Source: Pomphorhynchus laevis (lineage: Eukaryota; Acanthocephala; Palaeacanthocephala; Echinorhynchida; Pomphorhynchidae). Taken from it: a stretch of 64,000 nucleotides of DNA. The stretch lies in assembly GCA_012934845.2 (NCBI GenBank), contig WNNJ02000411.1:1-64000 (forward strand), written 5' to 3'. Both the position numbers and the translations under genes were made by a program. Positions 1 through 8,730 of the stretch are shown one piece after another (the stretch's first letter is position 1; every line of letters begins with the position of its first letter). The notes under the pieces were generated by a model, which was not told the origin of the DNA, ran no database searches, and worked only from the letters and a program-made list of their open reading frames with translations.

Positions 1-493
1 GGTAAAGGACGCAGAATCGGGATCGTTGACCATTTCCCAGTGTAAAAGCAAGACCTTCAAAGGAATAACCAATATCGTCGCGAAAAGCCGAGATATTCGA
101 TACCAGGAGACTATTTCGCACATAGGCGGCTACCCCACCTCCACGTTTACCACATGAGCGATCCGAACGTATTAGAAAATAGTTAGGGATGGCAACACAG
201 TCATCCGAAATGTCAGAATGTAGCCATGTTTCGGTTATACAAAATACATCAAAACGTTTCGAAGCAACTATGAATTTAATTTCCGAGAACTGAGCCAGGA
301 GACTACGAACATTTGAATAACCGACAAAAATGTTCGTATAATGGGAAAATTTGACACGCTCGGTGACACTATCGAAGTCTACTAGTTTTCCTACACACGA
401 ACCATCACTACTAAAGAGGTCTGACTCTACAGGAGTAAGGGATGCCACCGGACAGTCGGACGCCACTTGACCACCCGAAAATTCCGTACACAT
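1..493 (-). CDS. LINE ORF2, endonuclease part, runs off left edge
   Basis: From an ATG at 493-491 the minus-strand frame stays open for 164 codons to the window edge. It reads as the N-terminal apurinic-type endonuclease of jockey/CR1-like LINEs: NVRSL, then the ITETWLH block, then RSDR and the KRGGGVAAYV block. A TAA two codons before the ATG forces this start. The ORF overlaps the end of ORF1 by about 67 bases in another frame, an arrangement found in two-ORF LINEs whose second ORF is translated by re-initiation or a similar route. The RT and 3-prime end lie outside the window. No break is seen in this part, so the copy may be fairly young. Confidence 0.85.
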   Translation of the reverse strand, partial: MCTEFSGGQVASDCPVASLTPVESDLFSSDGSCVGKLVDFDSVTERVKFSHYTNIFVGYSNVRSLLAQFSEIKFIVASKRFDVFCITETWLHSDISDDCVAIPNYFLIRSDRSCGKRGGGVAAYVRNSLLVSNISAFRDDIGYSFEGLAFTLGNGQRSRFCVLY

Positions 494-1656
494 AAGTTAC
501 CCTCACCACTTTCCAGCCGTCGATGCAGCTCGTTGAAAGCCTCGTGTCTTCTCAAACGATCTGCAGGAGATAAATCACGGAGTATATGAAAATCAGAGCG
601 CGATAATCTAAATGCATGCTTGAGTAGAAAGTCAACATGATCTTTTGAGTCTAGAACAACTTTTAGAAGTCTAGGTCTATCTGAAAGTTTCTTGCCTAGA
701 CGAAAAACTCTTCGAACTTTAAGACACTTCGCAACATCCACATCGCACTGGAGAAAAATCTTAGAAAACACTGCGCGAAGATGCATAATATCGTCATCCA
801 GTCTACTTTGGGGATTGTTACTGAGAGATTCTTCAACACCGCTCACGATAACGTTTAACTCTCTTCTGGAGTTAAATTGTCTAGAGCTAAATTGTTTAGG
901 GCTAGCAGACGGAACTAATGAAGAATTAGTCTCAGGGGTAATCGATGGCCGACGATGATTTGGAGGAATCACTGCATGTTGTTTATTATTTGGAAGGCTA
1001 ACTATTTGTCGTAGATTATCTATAGGCCTAACTATAATCTGACTAGCCTTTGCAAGATCCTTAACGCTCTCAATAAACGGGGCTACTAGAGGAGCAACAC
1101 ATAAACTGCAGCGGTGATGCAGTTGCTGCGGGTAAGCACAAGGACGCTCAGTACAATCGCTACCTAGAGGACAGTTTTGAGAACAATCACTGCCCGAGGA
1201 AGTGTTAACAGGAGTTGACAAATCAACATTTGCATGCTTGAGGGCGGAACATTTGTTATCTACATCAAGACCGACGCTGCTCGAGTCCAATATATGGGGA
1301 TGAACAATAGAATCCAAAACAGGAAGTTGTTTGAAGGAGTAATCCATCACATTAGTCTCATGCAATGCATCCCTAACGAAGCATTGAGTTGAATTGTTAT
1401 TGAAGGGTATGATTGATCGATCGCTCAGTTCTAACTTCGACTGCTGCGTGAGAGAATGATTGAGTACATGAATAGCATTATTGGTTCCTATCTCAGATAA
1501 TTTTGGAGTGGCCGAAACATCATCAATCCCTGACGACAAGCTGCTTGACTTTCTGAACGCTTCTGAACTCCGTTCTGGTTCGTTAATACTAAGATCTTCC
1601 CCATCGTTGTGACTGTTTGAATCTGCGTTCCTCTTTAAAGCATTTATTGATACTTG
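427..1656 (-). CDS. LINE ORF1 (nucleic-acid-binding protein), 5-prime end missing
   Basis: The frame is open for 409 codons between a TAG at 1659-1657 and its own stop at 429-427. The first in-frame ATG is well inside the frame (the M of NVMDYS), so the true start was probably lost at the junction near 1650. The middle holds cysteine/histidine-rich stretches (HHRCSLC), and the C-terminal half carries RELNVIVSGVEES and later VRRVFRLGKK and RPRLLKVVLDS, the RRM-like ORF1 layout of CR1/jockey elements that coats element RNA. The same VR-FRLGK motif occurs in the broken element at 4.7-8.3 kb, so the two families are related. It overlaps ORF2 by 67 bases. Confidence 0.75.
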   Translation of the reverse strand, partial: QVSINALKRNADSNSHNDGEDLSINEPERSSEAFRKSSSLSSGIDDVSATPKLSEIGTNNAIHVLNHSLTQQSKLELSDRSIIPFNNNSTQCFVRDALHETNVMDYSFKQLPVLDSIVHPHILDSSSVGLDVDNKCSALKHANVDLSTPVNTSSGSDCSQNCPLGSDCTERPCAYPQQLHHRCSLCVAPLVAPFIESVKDLAKASQIIVRPIDNLRQIVSLPNNKQHAVIPPNHRRPSITPETNSSLVPSASPKQFSSRQFNSRRELNVIVSGVEESLSNNPQSRLDDDIMHLRAVFSKIFLQCDVDVAKCLKVRRVFRLGKKLSDRPRLLKVVLDSKDHVDFLLKHAFRLSRSDFHILRDLSPADRLRRHEAFNELHRRLESGEGNLCVRNFRVVKWRPTVRWHPLLL

Positions 1657-1725
1657 CTAAAGTGGGTAAAGAGAAACCATAATCATGGTGAAGATGGTGG
1701 AGAAGAATCGAGTGATCGACGATGT

Positions 1726-1795
<70 letters not shown>

Positions 1796-1878
1796 GAAAA
1801 CCAAGCTAAAGTGGGTAAAGAGAAACCATAATAATGGTGAAGATGGTGGAGAAGAATCGAGTGATCGACGATGTCAAA
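1656..1878. repeat. 74-bp direct duplication around an AT microsatellite
   Basis: Bases 1656-1729 and 1805-1878 are near-identical 74-bp copies and both encode FDIVDHSILLHHLHH on the minus strand. Between them lies an (AT)n tract of about 64 bases (1729-1792). The duplicated segment belongs to the LINE RT, so the duplication happened after that insertion. Confidence 0.9.
1729..1792. repeat. (AT)n microsatellite
   Basis: About 32 uninterrupted AT dinucleotides, flanked by the duplicated LINE segment. Confidence 0.97.
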
Positions 1879-2484
1879 AGCAGATGAGAGATCAAGAGAA
1901 ACTATGACACTACATAATTTTTGATCGCGCGAGATGAGTTGGTCGTTATAAACTTTAAGACAGGCGATTTCAGTAGAGTGATTAGAGCGAAAATCAGCTT
2001 GGAAAGGAGGGAACAAGTTGGAGGAAAATATATATGCATTAGCTTGCTTGAGATCAAGATGCTCAAGGAGTTTAGAGAAATTGGGAGAAGCGATATAAGA
2101 CGGTACGAAAATAGTAGTGAGGGGTCAAGAGATTGCTTTTTGAGGAGAGGGCGAACATTGGCTCATTTCCAGTTAGAAGGAAATGTGCGGCTGCGGATAG
2201 ACAAGTTGAAAGATGTGGTTCGTGTGAGATATATGAGCAGATATTGTTAAGCAACTGAGTTAGAATTAGGTCAAAAGTAGAGGTTTTATTAAATAATGAC
2301 AGAAGAATCGAAGAAAATTCATCAGAAGAATGGGAAGAAGATGAAATAGTTCTGGGAAGGAAGTATTTAAAGATTCGAGAGGATACAAGGGGCACATGGG
2401 TAGAAGGGAAATTAAATTAGATAGTTTAGATTGTAAATAAGAAGAAAATTTATCAGGATTTATTTTACAATGGGTAGATGACAT

Positions 2485-4699
2485 GTTTTGTTCATATTTT
2501 TTTCACAAACTGATCATCGCATTTAATCACTTTAAACTAAATCTCATTATATACTGCTATCGGTATTGTTTGCTCCCAGCGCTCGAGAGATTCTGTCATC
2601 ATTTTTTATTTCGTTGAATATTTGTTGTATTAAACGAGATAAATGCCTAACTATGGATTTGGTAACAGTCAGAATGGTCGACAACTGGCTATTATCCAAA
2701 ATGTTCAAACAGTCATTCATGCAGAAGCTCGCTGAAATTTTCTGTTCACAATCAAATGTTCCTTTATTGGTACATTAATCGACGTATATTCGTCACAGCG
2801 ATCACCGACATTTTAGAGTGTAATATATTTGATCATTAATAACACTGATATTTCAAACAGCATTCGTCAGTGTATCCAACTACACCAGCTATTTTTGCAT
2901 TACTAACTACAAAAATACGGAATAATGTTAGATTTCCTTAATAAATAACACAGTTAGTAAAACGTAACAAACTAAGTAACTAGAGAATTAGATTATTCAG
3001 TAGTGCCATCTGCGGAAATTGTTTTTACATACATAGGCATGCCGTCTTATCACGTGATCTTCAAACTCCATTTTGTTCCAAGCACCTCCTCCAAAACGTG
3101 GTTTCTTCAATTCGAAGGAGACTTCAATTGCCTGTCTTCAAATATACTTACGATTCCTCCATATCGAAGCTAAGGCCATCGCATGTGATATCTTTAGATC
3201 TCAACAGATATATTTAGTGGCACCTATTCCAACTTTTAATTGGCACGTAATCGTCTTCTTCACTTCTAACTATCTGATCTTGCGATTTTATGTGATTTTA
3301 TGTAGTTCCCAGTATAAACATCAAGAAATAAAGCCATTTCGTAAGAAATAACTAAACTGTAGTTGATAATAAGCAATAAAGTAATGGTCTCGGAATTGCA
3401 TTGCACAACAGTATATATGTAAATTATTTACTTTAAATAAGGATAAATCAGTATCTACATGCTCATATACATCTAGGTCGTCTACATTACAATCGTCTTT
3501 TCCATCGTCTCCGTGTTTTTCATCGTATTCGACTTTATATCGCCTACAGCATTTCCATCTTCATATTTTCCATGGTAATGGGCACTTACATACTATTATA
3601 CCATACCATCGTCTTTATTGTCAAATTCACACCCAATAATAGTAAATAGGTAAGTGCTTTGTTTGCTGCTCTCAACACCATAACATTCAACATCAAAAGA
3701 CGGATTTCATTCACTATCAAAGAACGGGGATGTTCAAGACGATTTACTAACTTTGGTTCCATCTCTATAAATTTTTAATCAAATATTTGATCCAACCAAC
3801 CACAAACACACTCTCTTCAATCTACAAATGACCATCAATTAAATATCGAAAACTTTGTTGAAGATCAAGTTATTAAGCAAATACACCAAAGTAAATAGTA
3901 ACATATATGGTTTTGTTCAGTGAATTACCGCTTCATAAATACGCACAGAAACACTATTTTGTGTTGCTTTAAAAGAATTCGATCGAATTATCCATCCGCT
4001 CTTTGGTTTTTGAATTGAATAATTTTAATCAGTTGATAGTTGTAGTTGATAGTTTCACCATTGATTTATGGCCATAAAAATTGCACTTTGGATAATATTG
4101 TGCTTGTATGTACAAAACATTTTAAGAATAAGGTGTAACGTGTTTTCTAAGTTTCAATATTTTATAAAAAAATTTGAGTTATATTATTGGCAATTGAATA
4201 AATCAAAGTCCTAATTAAGTCAAAAAAATTACAATGAAGATTGTAAGTTTAAATTTTATATTAGTGAACGCTTAAAATGTTCATTTTAAAAGGTAACATT
4301 CCCGGTTGATTATATTGTCCCATTTTTAACAATTTAAGACAATCGATCAATATGGATATATAATTTATGCATGTACGATTTATTTACATTTGCTTAAACA
4401 TTTTAAATGTCTTTTAGAATTGATTTAATCTCATCTTGGATTATTTCTAATTCGCACCTGCTCATTTCTATATATTTATAACTTTATAATGTTAAAAATA
4501 ATCTTGAAACTTACAAGAATTACATTACATTTTCTCTTATTTATATCTTGTTAGGTTGTAAAAAAGTATCGGCAATTTCCATTTCAGCTGCAGTTCAATT
4601 TTCGCGGTAATCTTCATAGAATAACGGATAAATGCAAAAAATATATTATTTGTGTACTTCGGTTAGTCTTCGTTCGCTTTACGACAATTTATTTAACAA
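2485..4699. other. AT-rich spacer, no gene recognised
   Basis: The open frames here (for example plus strand 3073-3351) are short, compositionally biased and carry no motif I recognise. No splice-bounded exon with protein-like content was seen. Treated as spacer or very old repeat. Confidence 0.5.
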
Positions 4700-5188
4700 T
4701 TGGATATGGATAGACAAACTATTGAAACCATGTGCTATCGCTGTCAAAGGAGTCCACTGAGGCTGGTACATAACAGAGGCATTGCTGCCTCCGTTGTTAT
4801 ATTTAAACCTTTCAATCGTTATAAACATCTAGTGGTATACGCTTATTATACCACATCCATTTTTTCAGACAGGTGCAAAGATGTAGTCTCGGACATCAGT
4901 CGTCATTTTTTTAAATTAAAAGAACGAAATATTTCGGATCGAGATATTGTGTCCAAGTTAACTGTCAGGAGTATGTTTCGGCTTGGTAAGTAAACATCTG
5001 ATAACCATCCTAGGCTTCTAAAGGTTGTCCTCGTATCAACTAGTGAAGCTAAGTCCCTCTTAAATCGATGATTCAGACTAAAAAATCAACTGTTTATATT
5101 TTAAAGGATCTTTCTCACAAAGAGCGTATTTTATTACTTAATGCTAAGAGGAGCTTGCCCGTCATCGTGGCGAAGGTGATGTGGATTT

Positions 5189-5689
5189 GTGTGTCAGAAA
5201 TTTTCGTGTTTGCCAACGCAAGCCTTTTGTGCGTTGGTATCCAATCTGCATGGACCTTTGAGTATTGGTTCTATATCTGTGGGTTCCATTGTGGATTTCA
5301 GTTTGGTGAAAACGGGTATTGCAGCTTCTGCAAATATGCGTGCTCTTCACATTGGCTATTCTAACATTCGTAGCTTAACTTCTAATCTGGATGATCTTCG
5401 CATTTTGTTGACTACAAAACATTTTGACACCTTTGCCGTATCTGAGTCGTGGCTGCATAGTTGGATTGGTGATGTTACAATTAATATTAAAGGTTATACC
5501 GTAACTCGGTCAGATAGGTGTGATGTTCGTCGCGGGGGTGGTGTTGCCATCTATTTAGCTCACGGAGCGGTTGTAGTCGGTTCGGTCGAGTACTCCAATA
5601 GTGAAGGAACTTGTGAGTGCTTGGTGTTAGACGTAATATTATCCGTACTTAGATTTTCGCTTGGTGTCCTTTATAGAACTCCTAAATAA
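5189..5689 (+). pseudogene. LINE endonuclease domain
   Basis: An open stretch of 166 codons. It contains YSNIRSLTSNLDDLRILL, then FAVSESWLHSWIGD, a TVTRSDR block and RRGGGVAIYLAH, the usual landmarks of the AP-type endonuclease of CR1/jockey LINEs that nicks target DNA to prime reverse transcription. It belongs with the RT pieces downstream. The final catalytic SDH region follows near 5990 (MSDHVIIQF) in another frame. Confidence 0.8.
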
Positions 5690-7007
5690 TCTGGTTTTGA
5701 CGATGTACTGCGTAATGTGCTTCTTAATTCATGTAAGCATCATCGTCCTTTCATCCTATCTGGTGATTTTAACATTCCTAGTGTTGTGGTTAGTGATGTT
5801 GGTGGTTTTAATACTGATTATTACAATGCTTCTTAAACTCAAATATGTCAATTCTTCACGATTTATTACTCGTTCAATTACTGACCTGTCGTACCAGAGT
5901 ATACGGCAATAGTTCATCTATACTTAATCTACTCTTTTCTTGAAATTGTGATCATGTTTGTGACATAAGCTATGTATCTCCTCTTGGAATGAGTGACCAT
6001 GTAATCATTCAATTCGGTATTCGTCCTTCTTTGGGAGCTATGATGGAGGATGCTGAACCTAATTAGGTCAAACGGCTGTGGCATAAGGCAGATCACGCAG
6101 CACTCTTGACTTATGCAGATTGTATTAACTTTTGTTGTGATGACAGTTCAGTTGACCGTTGCTGGCATGTAATTCGCGATAAGTTACTTGAAGTTTCAAA
6201 TAAGTTTGCCCCAAAAATAGTAATCAAGAAAAGTTACAACAACAAGTCAGTTTGATTTGACCATGATCTCAAGAATGCACTGTACAAACGAAACAGTTTC
6301 TTTAAACTATCACGTAATGACCCATCGTTCATCTTATCTTTCAAACAAGCTCGTAATGTTTTTAAACGACTCTGCGCTAATAAGCGTATTCATTATAAGT
6401 ACGATCTTCTAAATTCGATTGGTCGAAATTCCAAACGTTTTTGGTCGTACATGCGCCAAAATGGGAATGCTCCCTGTGGTATTCCTCACTTGGTTGTTGA
6501 TGGTTTTCTATTGTCTTCTCAGGTCAACATTGCCTAGGAATTTGCAAATGAATTTACTCTAAGCTATGTTTCGTCGGTATCCAACATTGATTATGAACCA
6601 CTCAGCTCTCATGTCTCTAGTAATTCGATTTCTATTACTCGAGATGAAGTATTTGCCAAATTGATTCAACTGTCGGGGTATTCATCTGCTGGTCCTGACG
6701 ACATTCACCCCTTTCTTTTACGTATCTTGAGTGCCAACCTCTCTCGGCCCTTGGCAATAATGTTTCAGCTCGCTTTAAACTCCGGCAAATTACCGCTAGA
6801 CTGAAACGTGCTATGGTAGTACCTGTTTATAAGAAAGGTGTGCGGAACTCATCTAGTAACTACAGGCCTATAAGTTTAACTAGCCATATAAGTAAAATTA
6901 TGGAGCGTATAGTTCACGACAGGATAATGAGTCACTTGGTTGAGTCCAGGCAGATTTGATCTCAACAGCATGGTTTCAGAAAAGGCAGATCTTGTCTGAC
7001 CAATCTC

Positions 7008-7550
7008 TTGTGTTCTCGTGAGGCGTGGGTCGCAGAATTATCTCGAGGTAGCTTTATTGATGCCATGTTTCTTGATTTTAGTAAAACATTCGATCACGTG
7101 CCTCATTCTCAGTTAATACAAGCATTATTCGATCATGACATTCCTCGGATGCTTGTAGCGTGGGTTGCTGATTTTCTGTCATCTAGGAGCTATATAGTAC
7201 GGGTTGGTGATTGTTTTTCTTCTTCGCGTAGTGTGACTTCAGGGTTTTCTCAAGGGACTGTGTTTGGTCCATTACTTTTTAACATTCTCATCAACTATCT
7301 GCTGAGTAAACTGCAATGTCAATATCTTGCTTTCGCAAATGACTGGAAAGTGTGGAGCACAATTAATTCTCCAAAGGATGTAGAGTTTCTGCAAAGTGAT
7401 ATTGATAGGATAGAAATTTGGAGTAGGCATACAAGAATACTATTGAACGTCTCTAAGTGTGTTCACCTTCGTTTCGGGTATAGTTCTGTACCTGCCCAAT
7501 ATACTATAGGATCTCAAATAATTAATTGTATCTCATTTAAGAGACTTTAA
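7008..7550 (+). pseudogene. LINE reverse transcriptase palm
   Basis: A stretch of 180 codons with the RT palm: FLDFSKTFDHVPHSQL carries the first catalytic aspartate, SGFSQGTVFGPLLFNI is motif B, and the catalytic box, normally FADD, reads FANDWKVW here. The loss of one catalytic aspartate (FADD to FAND) would kill the enzyme even where the frame is open. The fingers lie just upstream (NYRPISLTSHISKIMERI and QHGFRKGRSCLTNLL) and are interrupted by stops. Confidence 0.85.
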
Positions 7551-7598
7551 TATCATAACTCATTCTTCCTTGAAGTCTAAAATGGACTCTGAACGTAG

Positions 7599-8153
7599 AT
7601 GCGCGTCTGCCAGAAGAATGTTGTACTTGATAAAAAAACTGCTTCAAGTGTGTCACCCACATGCTTTAGAATTCTATTTAATGCACTTGTAAGACCACAT
7701 ATAGAGTTCGCGATACAAGCCAGTTTTCCAACGTCCAAAAAAGAGTTGAATGACTTAGAAAATATTCGTCGTCGTGGCAGCAAACTGTTTTCGAGTTGTT
7801 TTCATATGAGTTATCGCGACAGACTTAAAACTCTGGGTATGAAGACTGTGCACCAAAGACTGTACATCCTAGATATGTTAGTAATGTGGCATATCGCCAA
7901 CGGTTCGGATGGATATCCTACCCATTCGATGGTTATCAACGATGTACGATGCCACAGAGGTAATTCCCTGTTGTTGAGGATATCGTCTTATGGTCGCAGT
8001 TCACGGTTGGATCGCTTGTCTCATAGTTGTGCAAATGCTTGGAATCGACTACCGTCGGAAATCGTAATGGTCACAGACGTTAAGACATTCAAGACCGCTC
8101 TCATAAATTGGACGATTAACGGCGGGAATAATGAAGATTACCCCTTTTATTAA
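7599..8153 (+). pseudogene. LINE C-terminal region after the RT
   Basis: 184 codons in the position of the RT thumb and C-terminal tail. It contains FRILFNALVRPHIEFAIQ, followed by the WNRLPSEIV and FKTALINW motifs common at the end of CR1/jockey ORF2. The reading frame differs from the palm piece, so a frameshift lies between 7550 and 7600. The stop is followed by a 3-prime untranslated stretch rich in AT. Confidence 0.8.
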
Positions 8154-8328
8154 TAGTTTTATGTTGATTTTGGTGTATGTAATGATTTTTTCTTGTGATC
8201 GAGCGAAACAGCTTTATAGGCAATTTTTGCTTGTAATAATAGAAACAAAGCGTACAATTTGTGATGTATTAGTGTTTAAAATGTGTAAAATATACAAAAT
8301 ATAAAATAAAGATAAATAAAATTTTAAG

Positions 8329-8645
8329 GAAAAACAGCGTCGCTATTCTTTTGATTCCGCCTTATCCGTGGACTTGTCTGCCTTTGACGTCTCCCCGTCC
8401 ACGTTGCTGGATTCGGCAAGCTGTTGCAAGGTGTCTACATATTTGTCGGCATTTCGTACAGTCACGGTCCTCCGAGGCGGTAAGAAAAACAGCGTCGTTG
8501 TCCTCCTCTGTTGCTGCCACATCCGTCGACTTCTCTGCCTCTGACGTCTTTCCGTTCCCCTTGCTGGATTCGGCAGGCTGTTGAGTGGCGTTCGCGGACA
8601 CATATTTGTCGGCATCTCGTACAGTCCCGGTCCTCCGAGGCGGAT
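8329..8645. repeat. Tandem duplication of about 158 bp in the carboxypeptidase-like tail
   Basis: Two imperfect units, about 8329-8485 and 8486-8645. Each runs from an AAAAACAGCGTCG stretch through GCTGGATTCGGCA to CGGTCCTCCGAGGCGG. Both encode the PPRRT-TVR-ADKYV plus AESS tail on the minus strand. Confidence 0.85.
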
Positions 8646-8730
8646 TGAATCCAGTGACAACAGCTGTGATTTCGTATAATCCAGGTAGCAGAGGCTTCCA
8701 ATATCGCCTATTACTTGATTTGAATTGATA
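8329..8730 (-). pseudogene. M14 carboxypeptidase-like transthyretin domain end plus repeated tail
   Basis: A minus-strand frame at 8362-8796 gives RYWKPLLPGLYEITAVVTGF followed by NPPRRTGTVRDADKYV. YW-LL-PG-Y-I-A---G is the hallmark of the transthyretin-like domain at the C-terminus of M14 carboxypeptidases (CPD/CPE/CPN type). The fused LINE frame passes this point in another frame and re-enters the same coding sense near the end (FLPPRRTVTVRNADKYVD). The acidic tail (AESS, KSTD) is present twice because the DNA is duplicated here. A host gene fragment, not a whole enzyme. Confidence 0.55.

Larger units (their letters stand above)
1656..2484 (-). mobile_element. L2/CR1-group LINE fragment (RT fingers and palm)
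   Basis: Minus-strand frames at 1657-2016 and 2072-2395 translate to the reverse-transcriptase core of an L2/CR1-group LINE: a LLTGNEP stretch, then PFQADFRSNHSTEIACLKV, then SLDLSSAFDIVDHSILL, which contains the first catalytic aspartate of the palm. The frame is broken and the protein ends at an (AT)n tract, so this is a dead fragment. It is joined directly to the ORF1 of the LINE at the left edge within the sequence encoding FSLPTLA. Which element inserted into which is not clear. Confidence 0.7.
4700..8330 (+). mobile_element. CR1/jockey-type LINE, near full length but decayed
   Basis: A 3.6-kb non-LTR retrotransposon on the plus strand. In order it shows an ORF1-like remnant (ATG at 4706, ending in VRSMFRLGK), an endonuclease (from 5189), an inter-domain stretch (about 6060-6780), RT (6780-7550), a C-terminal region (7599-8153) and an AT-rich 3-prime tail. 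The inter-domain stretch stays in one frame with isolated stops (AATTAG near 6063, TGA near 6255, TAG near 6536), which fits C-to-T and G-to-A decay. A frameshift lies near 6800. A second 3-prime copy of the same family is at 15,896-16,235. Confidence 0.88.

Noticed and set aside
3073-3351. 92-codon plus-strand frame
   Set aside because: Biased composition, no motif, no splice signals.
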